DNA of 64,000 bases from Rhyacophila brunnea (taxonomy: Eukaryota; Arthropoda; Insecta; Trichoptera; Rhyacophilidae), in the NCBI GenBank assembly GCA_022495005.1, contig JAGYXB010000964.1, forward strand, positions 434,001 to 498,000. Direction: 5' to 3'. This document shows, in pieces, positions 13,180 to 28,100 of this stretch. The position numbers and the translations under genes are program-made. Each line of letters starts with the position of its first letter. Positions within the stretch are counted from its first letter, which is position 1. The notes beneath the pieces are model-generated. The model ran no database searches and was not told the DNA's origin. It saw only the letters and a list, made by a program, of their open reading frames with translations.

Positions 13180-16100
13180 CTGAAAATCAAACAAACACAC
13201 ATGTTTAATAAAATCATTTTTAACTAAAAATGCTTGATGCAACCACAAATCGCAGGTTTGATATTCAATGCTAGGAGAATTTTGACACACGGAAATCAGG
13301 CGAGGGATACTAAATGCCGTTGATCCAGTGACTAGCCCCATGTGATCAACAACAGTTGTATGTGAGCGCGCATCCCTTTGGCCACACCTCACCTTTTCAC
13401 CACTACTATCTAACAGTGGCAAAGGGTGGAGGTAGGCTGTTAAGATCCGTCATAAATAGTGCACAGTCATACGTATTTGTTTTCATTGAAATAAGACTAC
13501 AATTTACAGATGATGTTGGTTAGTTTTTAAAATTCAATTAAACCCTGCGAAAACGAACTGCATCGAGACCTGTTTTAAACGTTTTTTATCAATTCTATAC
13601 GCCTACACATTTTCGACATACGTCAAAATCGTGTTATTTGTTTTTAGTGGTTGGCACTATGTATTTTCTATAAGAATGTTGTCTATTATCTATGGTCTGC
13701 AGGTTGGGTTCTGTTCAAAATATTATCTATGAATATAATATCATAAGTAATTTTAAATTTCAAAATTTCAGATTTCAATTTATTTATTTTACATAAAATG
13801 AACATAACAAATTATAAATTTAAAGCGTTCACGACATGACATAAAATAAGTGTTAACAATTTTTAAAATAAAAATACAGAGAAATGTGAGTTAATAATAC
13901 AAGAAGTAATAAGATAAGAAATAAAATAAGAAAAGAAATAAAATAAAATAAAATAACAAAAATAAAAGTAGATGGAAGCACACAGAGTGAACTTTGATAG
14001 ACCCTATCTTAAAACTTATAAAACAACGTCCACCTAAATTCACCCTCACGTAGGTGGAATATATCAATATCCGAAGCGATTTCATTAAACATGGTTACTG
14101 CCCTCCCAATTGGCATTACTAATGGCAGGTTAGTTCTGCACCGTGGGAGAACAAACAACGGATGCCCTCGATTCCTAAGGTGATTATCAGAGACACACAA
14201 GCCAACACCACCAAGAATGGCAGAGTTCACATTTGACATTCACACACATGCACACATAGAAACTGTTAAAATTAATTGAATTAACATGAATAATGAATAG
14301 TAATTCAAAATACTAATACATTAGAGTTGGCACTATCCATCATCAAATTTAGAGAGGTGGTCAGATCATTAAATTTGTCGCCGTGATGTGACATGCATCT
14401 CAATTTGATCATAACTTAACCCTCCCAACCACCTTGTATGAAAAAGCAAGGGCAGTTAAAAAAAAGGCTACTAAATTGGTACTAACAATGTATCTATTCT
14501 ACAAGCCGCAGTATTTGTGATAAAACATTAAAAAAAAGACAGACAAGACTATATTTTAAGGTATCATGGAAATAGACAAAATGTTAATCAAAAGCCAAAA
14601 ATTTTGAGCATGATAAATATATAAAAGAATAAAACAAACCTTAGAGTCCTCCGCGACGTGACGTTCAAAATCCCGTTGTGGAGTCTCCGTAGAAGTGCCA
14701 TGGCGGGATCCCAATTCTCCCGGTGCGCCAGCAACGTGACGGCGAAGAATGCGGCCACCATGGGCAACGAGCCCGCGTAGAAGAGCAGCGAGTAGGACAC
14801 CCTCTTAAGGATGACATCCGCCATCATGGTCATGGGGATTGTCAGGCTTATCGAGATTGTGGCTATTAGCGACGACGTCAAAAAGCATCCCCTGCAATGA
14901 AAGGAACACCTTTTTAACAAATTACTTGCTTAAATAACCCTGACGTCGGAAGCAAAAAGTTTGAAACCTCCCTCTAGTATAATAGGCCAATTTCTTTGGA
15001 GCCATTATTTATTATTTGATTATGAAAAATTGTATAAACTTGGAAATAAGGAACACAGAACTATCAGAGAACTACCAAGATACTACCAGGGAACACAGAA
15101 TTAATGGGAACTGAAATACCTAACGGGTGTGGAGTAACAGGCAACCGATCTCGAGTGTGGAAGAATATGGGATTAACTTAAACTTATGTCAAAAATACGG
15201 CATTCTAAGCTTGTCCTTCATTCTGATAACTGCTCTTGGTTTATGCACTGACGCTCATTCAATGATGGTGTATTTGAAGATTGCAACACACTATTACACG
15301 TCTATGGTGTGGTTCATTTTCATAGGACACTCACACATTCAAAACTATGCGAACCTATCTGAATTTTATTTATTAATCTGTTCTGTGGACCTGCCACTAT
15401 TATCATGGCATGAAGACGTTTTAGGCTTTAGCGGTAGTGATCTACGGAACGCTCTTCCACATACATATTTATATTTCGTTGATCCATGTATCGTTCTTCA
15501 CATTATAGGTATACAGCGCTTTGAAATCGCACCCATAACACCGTGATTCATTTTCGTAGGACACTCAGAGTCAAAACCATGCTTCAAAATGTAATGTATT
15601 GTGGTATTTTTTTTTTTTTTCGACCATGTCTGATTCTGATAGGATCATATGGGCCTCCACAGAGTTGAGGTTTGTATTGACAATTTTGTTATTTACGAGA
15701 AATGGATGTAAGTGGCTGACATCCAACCTATTATATTACCTATTCTGGTATAACCTATCTGAATTCTATTTATTAATCTGTTCTGTGCTCCCTACTTATC
15801 AACCTCACCCTTAAGGACAGATTAATGATCGTTGAACTAACCATAGCCAGAGCACCTCGGACAGGACTGTCCCCACGAGCCCGTTGAGGAGCAGCCACGC
15901 CCACTGCTGTCGAGTCGGCCACTCGAACACCTCCCACGACGTCAGGTGGAACACAAAGAACAGCGGCCAGAGCAACAGCATATTGAATAACCCTACAAAA
16001 CCTGCGAACAAAACGGCAATATACATATGTATGAAAAGTTTGAATGACAGTAGTGTAGTAGTACAAAACCTGCGAACAAAACGGCAATATACATATGTAT

Positions 16101-19100
16101 GAAAAGTTTGAATGACAGTAGTGTAGTAGTGGCCGTGAAACAATCACAGAAACAATCAGGATTTGAAAAAATCACATAGTTCTAGTGTGACCTCACTGGG
16201 AATCAAATCTAAACCCACAGGAGAAGTGCATGTTGGGTATAATGCAGAAAGACCACAGACCCAACGGATCGAATTGTCTTTCTATGTTTGGGTTTACATG
16301 GTTCACTTTTGACGATCATCGCGGAGGAATCATCCGCAGCGACCCGTGTAAATGCACATTCATCAACGACTCATCGAAAGTGATCACCTGGAATCAAAAG
16401 TGAATAAAGTTGAACTTGTTCTACTTTGGATCACTTTTTGATCACTGCGGATGATTCCGCGCATGCGCACTGCACCCTGATTACTGTCATAATATTTACA
16501 TAGGAACGTAAACTGTCATTTTGAATAATTGAAAACAAACCGGTTAAATAGATTTTCCTGCAGTCCACATCATATTTGATAGTACATACTGATTGTCATA
16601 AACAAAGTGTTGTTTTGTGGTTCTTGGTTGCCGTTTTTCTGATTTCTGTGTTCCCTATTTCACTTGACGCCATTTTGGAATGAATCGAGTATTTCACTTT
16701 CATTGACACGTGTAAATAAAAAGTGAATGCCTGAATCGAATTCCCTGCGGAGCATCATCCGCGATGATCATTCACAGTGACTCGTATAAATGAGCCTTTA
16801 GGTTAAAAAATATTGCTTTTCGTATAAAAAGTATAAACAATATACATACCAAAGAATAATGGAATATCCATCTTGTCTTCGTGATCCACTTTCCTCCTGA
16901 GGAAGACGAGGTAGGCTGCGTAAAAGAAAGCACTCACGATGGCTAGGATCGCCCCCATCGGCAGTTTCTTCGAATCGGCATTCATGTCCGACAAGCTGAC
17001 TAGTGACTAGAAGAAACAAAATATATACATATGCATCACTGAGATATATGTATGTAATGCGGTTATGTGGTTTAATATGTGAATCTATTAAAAATTCCAC
17101 ACTACCCACAGAAAATCTCTAATACATTGCCATTTATCTATCGAAAAAGTTTGGGGGAGAGTTCTTCATACTACCAACCATTATTTCATCGGAAATACGC
17201 AGTGGATCAAATTTTTTTAGATCATTTTGGTACCGCGATTGATACTTTCAGTTTATCGATTATGGATTGTCATTTGTTATTACATAGTAGGTACCATTAG
17301 CAAAGGGTGGAGGTAGGCTGTCAAGATCCCCCATAAATAATGCACATTCAACTTTGTTAGTCATACAAATTTGTTTTTATTGAACAAAGACTACAATTTA
17401 CAGATGGTATTGGTTAGTTTTATTGTAAAAAACTTAAATCAGTTCCTCCAATACCCTTGGTCGATAGTATTAATATCAAAATATTGTACATTAAAAATAA
17501 AATTTTGTTATAAGAAACTATTTAAATTGTGTTCTAAGTATCACAACTTACAAAAACCAAAAATTTGATTAGGTACTGTTTTTATTACTTCAATATATCA
17601 GGATACATACTTAATATTTTGTTTGATATGGCTTATCTTAGTAATTAGCATGACATCTTAAGTAAAACTCCCTTAAGAGTGCCATAAAACCAAACATCAT
17701 TAGTTTTGCTAAAATGTGTTTGAATGTACCAAATAAGCATCTTTCTCTTCATCGGAAATTCTAAGGATTCTTTTTAAATTGCCTTACCACTCCACCGATG
17801 GAAACGGCGACTGCGATGACCTTGGAGAGAGTTATCTTGTCTCCAGGCTGACTAGGAAAGATTGCCGCCAGGACCAGCGTGAAAAGGCTCGAAGAGGACG
17901 ATAAGGCGGTCACGATTCCTGCTTCCGTCGCAGCCAGAGACGCCTGGTACGTGTAGTTCGCTATGAACCACTAGAAAACAGAAGGAAAAATATTTTAAGA
18001 TCTACCAAATGGGTTCCAGAAAGTCGAAAAATATACGCTGATGGACAAAAATAGCGGCTATAAACATTAGTTTTCGCAGCTGTTTTGACATTTCAGTATT
18101 ATGTATCTATGTACATACATTTATAACGTATGCGATTTTTACAACGTTTTTATTAGGTCGCATCCTTAGTTGTCCGGTGGTTGTTTATCCGGTAAAAATC
18201 TTACAATTGATTTTTAACTAACTTCCCGACTAGCTAGACATTTGAAACTTTTAGAATATATCAGAACACGATGCCAATGCATTCTTTTAATACTTTTAGC
18301 CATCTTTAAGTAGAATTGAATTCATTTTCAGTTAATTCTGCTTTGTATGAAAAGTTATTTCGACACCATTATTGGTTGCTAGGGGGTCCTAGCAACTAAA
18401 TTATTAAATATATACGTACGTTACTATGGAAATCAATATGAAATGACATTTCATTATTCAGGACAAACAACCACTGGACAAATAAGAATATGACCTAAGA
18501 AAAACGTTGTAATAATAAAAATAGTACAGAATAAAAAAAAAAACGGTAGAATCTCTTGACTGACTTTTAAGAGGTTTTGGTTTAGAGTTCTCATGATTAA
18601 TGGATTCAATACTATTTCCATTTTCAACTATAATCAGAAGTGAATGTATAATGCTGCTCCCGGACTTTGAATTCTATAGATCTTAAATCTTGTCTATATC
18701 TCTGCCCGAATTAATTAAACTCATGGAAGAATGTAAAATATGATTAATAGTGAATCTATAGACTGTTAACTTACAAATAAGCAAAAGCAAAGCGCCACTT
18801 TAGCCTGGCGCCTCGCACTCAGCTTAGCAGCGCTCCTCCGAGCAGCCTCTCCGGCACGAACTGACGCAGCGTGAGATAGTCGCGCTAGTAACGCCTCCGC
18901 TGCGCAACTCTCTGACATGTGCCGCACCTAGGCATTAACACAATACGATAATATCATTAAAACAACAAATCCTCATATACAAGTCTGAAAATCATAAAAA
19001 AAATGTGTTATTCATGGATGACAATATTTATATTGTAATTCAATGTTGACATGATTAATAATAAAACTAGGTAAATGCATTAAAATGTCGGGGCCCTTTT

Positions 19101-22100
19101 CCTTATATCATCAATTATCCAGTTTCAAACAGTTTTGGATTTAGCGGATTCACCCAGACTGCATCATGCACATAAATATATATATTTTTTTTTTTTTCTA
19201 CCATGTCCGATCCTAATAGGATCATATGGGCCTCCACAGAGTAGAGGTTTGTATTAACAGAATTTGTTTTTTACGAGAAATGGATGTCAGCCACATGCTC
19301 AACCTATTAGGTCCATACCCTGACTCACACACAAACTGAAAAACAATATGTGTACTTGCCAGACCCAGGATTCGAACCTGAGACCCACAGCGTGATAGTC
19401 CAACGCTTATGCCGCGCGGCCACCGTGGGTGTGTAACATAAATATTAACTGAAGAATATTGCGAATATGTGTATACACACATATTGTGATATGTGAAAAT
19501 ATTTCTTTTATGGCTGGCACTGCTAAGCCAATTGAAACTCTTTTCCCTTCAATCCAGATAGCGAGACCTACCAACTGGTTTTGTGACTTCATGAATTTTT
19601 TGTCAAGGTCAGCGGAAATGAAATACTGTTTTCAAAATAAAGGACAATACCGGAGATTTCGAATAAAAGCTAAATCGTAGACACCAAGGTATAGTGGAAC
19701 AATTTTACATTGAACTTGCATAGATGCTATATACACCAATTAATCAAGGCAATTTTAAAGGTATTTATATCAACAATATTGCATTGCTTTCTCTCGCTGA
19801 ACCGTCTTGTTTTCTTGCAAAACTATTGAATTTCACGCTAATGTGGTATATATATAAAGTAAAAAATGAATGGTTAAAAAACAACTTAACCTCACTGATA
19901 CTGAGCCCATCTCTTCACAAGTCTGTGCGGGGAGGTTTTGTATGGCGGCAAGTTAGAGGCCGCGAATTTTTTAGCAAAAATAAACCTTATTATTTTATTT
20001 TTTTTGAAATATAATATTGAAGGTTTATCATAAACACTTACCAATCATATGCTAAATGTCTCATTATTGGGCAAGTATTCTTCCGAATTTTAAATTATTC
20101 AAAACAAATGTCTGAGACTGGCATACTGTCTTCAAAGACAGGCGAATAAGTCCGCGTTTTTTGTATGGCCGGCGCTATACGCCCGGCCATATCCGCGAAC
20201 ATGTTCGCTTTGGCACAGAACCGATAATATAAGTATATATCTAGTCCATTTCATTATGTACTTTTTTTGCTTATATTTATTAACCATCAATTGAACAGAT
20301 GATTGCCCATGTTCAAAAACTCACAAACATAGGTACAATTATGGATTTAACTTAATCTAAATTACGTAAGAATATAGGAGATTAAATGTTGTAAAAACAT
20401 AGCTGTGTTCAACTCAATAGTTATTGCCTAAATATACCTTAATAGTTTATTGGCCAATAAAAATGGGCATTATTATTCCAATTTCAAAATACAATACAAT
20501 AGAAAAGAGAAATCAACCATATACGCCTGAAAGACAAAAATGTAATTTACCATAAATCTTGAATTGTGGACATTTCAGTATTTCGAAATCAACGCTTCGT
20601 GGGGTTAGAAAGTTGGATAGTGGATAATTTAGGAATTTAGAATTAACAATGGATTATGTGCCTATATATAAATATGTATGCTAGAAAAAAATTTAAGGTC
20701 ATTCGATATATAGAACATGCACATAAAGCACAAAGAAATTAGCATTATGCCTGATTTAAAAGGGCAAGTCAAACTTAAAATTGCAATTACACAACATGAT
20801 TTGATACTTTTGGCAGTAACCTACGATGCAAAATGGCGATAATATTGAGGAAATAATGTATACTTGGAAAAGACAAATGTTTTAGAAGTGAATCTAAAGC
20901 TAAATTAACACTACAAAGTTGAACGATTAATATCATGTATAATTGGTGTCATAGATCAATGACAATTGAACCCGAGGTGCGAATCTCGTGCTGAAACCAT
21001 TATTACATGTTCAAAATCATTACACACACGATATCTTAACCTTGCAATCAATTATCTGTCGTATCTGAGACAAAAATTTGCCAATATGCTTCCAGAAATT
21101 CAGATCTACGTTATTTCAGCTGTATATTCACTGATACTAAAATGAATCAAAAGAATCATCTATTTCTGGAAGTAAAGTACCTACTTGAGCAGTCACACAT
21201 TATTTATCTTTGCAGTTTTGATAATGGTAGGAGAATCGAAATACAGATTACAAGATGGGTACCTAATTTTATGATTTATGATAATTTTATTACCTCAGCG
21301 ACTTTGTTGAACCTCACAGCCCGCTGCGAAGACTCGTCACTCTCGGTACCGGACACCTCTGCTGCGGCTTCCCTCTCGGGAGTTCTCACCGGCACAAATG
21401 TCGAGTCGCTCTACACACAATGATCAATTTTGTAAATGGAAATAATAAATATAGTTTCAGACATAGCAAGATTGAATTGACTACCGATTATCTACGCAAA
21501 CACCAACCAAAAAGGAATGAATAATTTTCAAGCATATGGAGAATTTTGTTAATAATATTAAACTAAACACGCAGAGCATGTTGCCATTTTAATAATAAAA
21601 ATAAATGATACTGGGAATACTTTATCCGCTGTGCTTACATTTACAGTTAAAACACCGATAAAGTAACATTTAAGTTAGTTTATTTTAACTATCAATTTTC
21701 GATTACAGGCGGCCCAAGACTTTCGAACGTTCTACTTTCGCACAATTCACTATTTCGTACATTTCTTAAAATTTAGATTTTTTTTGATAATGCAAAAACT
21801 GTGCGCTTCCATGCAGTCGCTCTCTCGTCCACTCCCTGTCACCTTCTCAAATACGTAAAAGGGTGGTATTCAACTATCTCTTGACAAGTTTATAAAGAAA
21901 ACACCTGATTGCTAATACGCCTCGTTAACTTTATTATACTCATTGATAAATAAATAATTTAAGTACAATTTTTGATGTTTTTTTTACATCCCTCTACTTT
22001 TGAACACATTTTCAGGAACCAATTGTGCAGTTTTCATACATACACCATTTTTTTTTAAACAACATTATTCAAGGAAAATTGTAATTTAAACAATGACAAC

Positions 22101-25100
22101 CACTTCTAATCGTGGTAAGCAACGTTGCCATGTTATTCACTATTAGGCTAATCTATTATTCCAGTTCCATCTATGCATAGCGTTCTTAACTGGTTAGTTT
22201 TACATAACATCAACAATCTATGCATCAGGCCCTAAATATTATCTATAAGGAACATATCGATGCACGAAGTAGAATACTAACTTCTTTGATATTGTTTAAT
22301 TATAACATTATCATTACTAAGACTTGGTACACACTAACAAAACTTTAAGAATATTATAAACAGTTGAGATAGTATGTACAATAATAATTGAGTTAATTTA
22401 CTTACCAAACTCATATTTATATCTGTATAAAAGTTGTCATCTTCAGCATTAGGATCTACAAGCTAAAAAGACAAATATCAATTAAACGATTGTCACTTGT
22501 ACTTACTGACGACTTCATTAATAGATAATGAAGTCATCAGTAAGCATACAATTGAATCAATTCGTTCTCTAACTGACAGACTAATTGTCTTAAGAAGATT
22601 GATTTCATAGTTTTTTTGCATTTTTCTGCAAATTCGGAATTGCGGGGACTCGGATAACGAATACTCAGACAAGGCCGTTAAATACTATCTATCGAGTGTA
22701 TACGGCGGAGCTACGGGATGTTGGTTTGACCTGGAACGATGCAAGAAGACTGGCGAGCCGCAGGGATTCTTGGAGGCGCCTCGTGGTGTCCATATGCTAC
22801 AACTAAGGGGCGGATATGGCCGAAGAAGAAGAAGAGATAATGAGGACCAAATGTATATGAGGATTGGTCCAGCGACAGGAGAAATCTCTGTGGTCCAATG
22901 AGCCCAAAGTAAAAAACCTTCTGTTTAAAAAAAATTTGCAAATCATTAACAAAGCATGTATTTATTCCAAATACGATATCACAGGCATTTCGAAATAGTC
23001 AAATCAACAATTAAATCATCATTGAGCTGTTTAAAACCTCTGATGTAATAAAATTTTCATTTTACAGGAAAGACAAAAAACTGCAATTTGTCATATTATA
23101 TTATATTATAGCTCAGATAATTATTATGATGACGCATATTATATTGGAGGTATTATGGTCATATTAAAAGAAGACATGTTACATCAGAGGCTTCTATGAT
23201 TTTATTATTTGAGGCGCCCAGTATCAAAGTGGGCCAAAGGGACCTTGATGTTTTTTACAAGAAGGGCGAAAAACTGTAGTTATACTTTTGACAATGTATA
23301 TTTAAGTATTATATTTTTCTTTATATACTATAACTTATACTATATACTATAATTTTATTTAATTCTTTAGTTCGAAGCAGACTTGAGAGTGGGTCTATTG
23401 TTGTGCACCGCATCAGTTGAAGTATAGCCTTATGGTGGAGAGGGTTTAGAAGAAATTCTTGAGACTCCTTTATTTGAGGTTGTAAGGATACTATCTGTGG
23501 CTTTATCAAACTGACTTTCTCTTAGGCATGCTTACATACTGCAGTTTGAAATTTAGAAGAAATCTTTATTTAGCTACGTATTTTTTTCGACTTATACGAG
23601 GTATAAATGAGAACTCTGCCATTCTGGGCAGTGTTGACCTGTGTGTCACTGATAACTATCTTAGAAATAGAGAACATCAGTTGTTTATTCTCTCAAGGTG
23701 CAGAACCAACCTGCCACTGGTAATGCCAATTGGGAGGGCGATAACTATGTTCAACGAAATTGCTTCGGGTGTTGATATATTCCACCTACGTGAGGATGAG
23801 TATAGGTGGACGTTGTTTTATAAATTGTTAAAATAGGGACTGCTTAACTCATCCGGTGTACTTCCTTGTACCTATCTAATTAATATTTTTGTATGTACAT
23901 ATTTCTACTGTTTAATAACATACTATCTATCTCTTTTTTTATGTAACACTTACTGTTTTAAGTATATTTCTTTGTTTCTATATGTCATGTTGTGAATGTC
24001 TTAAACTTATAATTTGTAATGTCCACAATATGTTAAAAATAAATAAATTGAAATTGAATTGAATTGAAATTGAAATAACCTTTCCTCATTAACAAAACTC
24101 AATTTGACATCTAAAATAAGCTCTCAGCCACTTTTGATACTGACTATACTAGTTCTATACTAGTTTGGCCGTTTTTGATAATAAGTCATGATCTTTCAAG
24201 TCTTTCAGACGAAAGATGTGTTATGGCTGCCATATTGACTTTGGACATTTTTGATATTTATTTACATTTTAAAAGTCGATTTAGCATAGGTTCTGGCCGT
24301 TTTTGATGCAAGAAATATGTAAGAATGGTAGATATTCCGACACATGAAAGTGGTGCGACTCCGTCGGGCAGGCCATGTCTCAAGGAAAGAAAACACCCAA
24401 AAAGCCGCTGGAAGTAAAATATTAATTTTAGAAGATCTAGACTAAGCATTGCTGGGACTGTGTAGAAAGAAGCTTGGTCGGAAGAAGGAAAAATAAAGTG
24501 GAGATGTTTCCTAGAGATAGACAATACCTACATTTAACTGTGGTGTTGATGATAATGATGGCCTAAAAGATGAAGTTTATAATGGATCATTCAAAGAATA
24601 CTTACCATGTATGCGGGGGGTCGGTTGCACTGGTCTCTCCATGGCGGCCAGAAGCACAAGCCAAATAAATACAGCGTGAACATCGACGTCTTCACGTAGG
24701 TGCTGAAGAATGGTTTCTCGTATTTCTCATTGTGGTAAATGTACTGCAAAATTAATATAAGAACAAAGCGTCGTTATTGAATTTGTAAAACCTGAATGAG
24801 AGTTCCATATTTAGATCTTTCAGAAAATTCGTTACCTTTATTTGAAAAGGTTCAAACTGACTTTTTGGTGTGAAAAGGTTCTATTAGCCATATTCTATCA
24901 TATACGTTCATTTCAGAGTCATCTATTGTCAAATATGGAAATTAGCAGTATAGCAGTTCTATCTACATGTCTTTTTATATTGAAAATATGACCATTCCAA
25001 ATTTCAAACGCTCATAGCTCAAAACATGGTCAAGTGCAATTAGAACATTTTCAAAGTAAGGTAACGAAATACCAAATTCATATTCCTACACAGAGAATGG

Positions 25101-28100
25101 ACTGTCAAAACTAAGCACATGTAATTTTAAAACACTTCATGTATGCACAGTGGCATCCCTAGCCGGTTCTATGCCGTCAGCAAGTTTTCTCTCTCTATGA
25201 GGCCGTGATCGCCAAGCCGAATATACAAATTTCGCGAGTTATCTCACCCGACATTACTAGCCACTGTCGATTGATTTGCATAATCTAAAAAATTAAACAC
25301 ACAGTGACATCTGTTTGTATAATTATGAAAAACCAACCCACAAATTATCGGTATTACAGTGATCGCAGTAAGAGCTTTGCTCTACATTTAAAGTGTCATT
25401 AAAAATCTGCGGCCTGACAGATACTGCCATAGTAATATCATGAGGCATAGAAAGGGCCAGGCAAAGTGCCACCCTAAAGCAGACTTAGAATGCTGGCTTC
25501 TTTTAGTTTTAGCTTAAAATTTTCTGCAAATTGGTTATGTACCTACTTAAGAGTATACGCTTCATAACTTTGCACTCCAGCTCTAGGATGAAAATGATGT
25601 GATATATTAAAAAAATATTTTTGTTACGTACATTATCTGTTGGTACATAATATATTAATACAAGTGAATATCATTATTTGATTTAATTTTATGCGAACTA
25701 ATCAGACAAAGAGGCGTATCAGTGTCAGTGCAAAAAAGTGCGTTATAAAATGTATACCCTATCTATTGTATTATATATTTTCAGCAGTCTTAAACAGACA
25801 TCAAAAACATTGAATTGACATGCACTCCATCTGTTGCGAATTAGAGTGTTTCCACGAAAAGAAGTTTCAAGCAATGGTGGTTTTAGGAACGCAGAGATGT
25901 GGCGCTGACAGGTTTGGAGGCATTCTTGTGAAAAAATTTCCAGTGCGATAAACCGTGTACCTATTACAATAGGTACTTACAACAATCATTAGATTGTAAG
26001 GATTTTTAATGCTTCGATTATTTTTTCAACGGAGATGTCGTTATTTCCTAATGAAGCATCGTCTTTTCATGAAGCAGACTTCATAAAAAATCACCACATG
26101 GAAATTCGATCCTTCATTCGCCGCCCCTATGCAACGCATGACCTGCCTACCCCCACAGAACATCAATGTGTATGCAGGTGTGGGCATGTATTGGATTTCA
26201 AATAATTTATACAGACTCACATCCACCAAATTGACCCCCCTTTGGGGATTAGGCCGAAACTGGCATCCGACACTCTTATAACCAGAAGTTGGGTGCAATT
26301 TAAATACGATGAATTTATTTTATGTTTCTGTAGGTACAATAACAGAATACCTGCAGAGACAAAATGTTGTACCAGTAAAACGTTTCTGAGAATAGGATAT
26401 ATGTAGCACGTCTGCCAAAACAGCTTCGGGTAAAGGAGAAAACTATCGATGAGCGAAAAGTGGTGGCGATGACATATAGTCACTTGCCACTCACCTGAGC
26501 TCGCAGATAAGGGATGTCGGATCCAACATCTCGCTAGAGACATCAGACTGACGTTAACGCTTGAAAAGTTAAATTAAACTACTTGCATATTGTAAACTGT
26601 ACGCAGTCTGTAATCATCCACTGCAAAATGTAAGCCGTTCTCCCCCCCCAGTTCTTGTATTTCGGACTCGCGAACCCCTAGCCTTAACAATACGCAATAA
26701 ACTATCTTTGGTTATAGTGCCACAGATGCCCGCATGAGTTTTTATATATTTTTTTTACGGAAACAGTTTATTTTATGTAGACAATTATATTAAATACCTT
26801 TTTCTGATGCTTTTCAATCCAATAATTATTGTTATTTTAAAATTTGATATTTTCATACATTTTGATGCATCATTATCACACACTACGATTATGTTAGGTT
26901 AGATTAGGTTGGTGTAGGTAAGGTTAGGTTATGTTGGGTTTGGTCTAAAAAGTAAGTTATAAAAGCTCATGCGGGCATCTGCGGCACTATTACCCTATCT
27001 TTATTCAATGACTAATTCACAAGATTTAATAATGTATATATGTACTCTCAGGAATCCGCCGCTCGATTATCCGACAACTACTATAATCCGCCATTATTTT
27101 TACTAGTTGAAAACACAAAATCTAGCTCTATAATTCGCCGGTATTCAATTGTCGAATTCAATAGTCTGCCGCGTACAAGTATACGACGCAGATGAGACGG
27201 GTTTGTTTTGGAAACTTCTCCTTCGTAAAACATACGTTCATCGCGAAGAAAGTAATGTACCAGGGAGGAAGTGCCCAAGGACCGCATCACAATTATGTCG
27301 TGCTCCAATGCAACTGGGACACACAAAATGAAGCTTTTGGTCATAGGTCATTGGAAAAGCCAGGAATCATAAGCCATTCATGAATATCTGCCTCACTGAA
27401 CAACTGGTTGTGTCTAGTGATTTACTGTTAATACTTGATATAAACTTAGTTTGTAAATATGTATAATTTAGTAAATACTTACTTGATTTTGATTATAAAT
27501 AAAACCGTAATTTGCTAATACAAATTTCTCAAAAAAACTATTTTTACGAAATACCTGTTTTAATTTTTACCATATTTTGCAGGTATGCACTATAATCCGC
27601 TACTTTCACTAATTAGACACTAGACTTGTCTGGTTTATGGGGTGGCGGATTATTGAGAGAGTACTGTAATATGTTTCTAAGGTGTTTCCGAATTATGTAT
27701 GTTAACAATGTGCATTTGTGTAGCAATCGAGTGTATAAATTGGATGCAGACATAATATTAATATTATGTACCTACCTATATTTGTCTGGACTAAGTAGTC
27801 AAGGACTGATCGTTGTTTGAATTGTATTTCAAGCATTTCCAAAATTATTCTGTTGAGATTATTACAATTAATAATCCATGGACAATTTTCATAAAAATCA
27901 CCAAAACAGCTGCTAGTGTAAGACATTTTATCAAATAAAATACACTTTTATGACACGTCTGGGATTATATTATTATGATAAGCACCTGTGTCACACACCT
28001 GATGATTAATAATTATAGTCTGATAAGATGCTTCTAACACGGCCATTTAATAAAATAAGTATAAGTAGGTACCTATGTATTTCAAAGAAGTATGGTAGGT

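Noticed and set aside
13165..13422. 85-codon minus-strand frame overlapping SLC35F5 exon 10
   Set aside because: It is in a different frame from the conserved tail. The true exon uses the AG at 13180 and gives the expected family C-terminus.
15127..15546. Open frame of 139 codons
   Set aside because: It lies over a dispersed repeat whose other copy (12420-12650) does not keep the frame, and no known protein family is visible.
16798..17109. 103-codon frame over SLC35F5 exon 7
   Set aside because: Shadow frame. The phase that continues exon 6 gives the conserved [13 protein letters not shown] sequence instead.
21142..21423. Plus-strand frame of 93 codons over SLC35F5 exon 4
   Set aside because: Antisense to the exon, whose minus-strand reading joins its neighbours in phase and matches the family.
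26893..26941. Telomere or chromosome end
   Set aside because: The TTAGG run is only about 50 bp, imperfect and enclosed by a MITE with intact target duplication.
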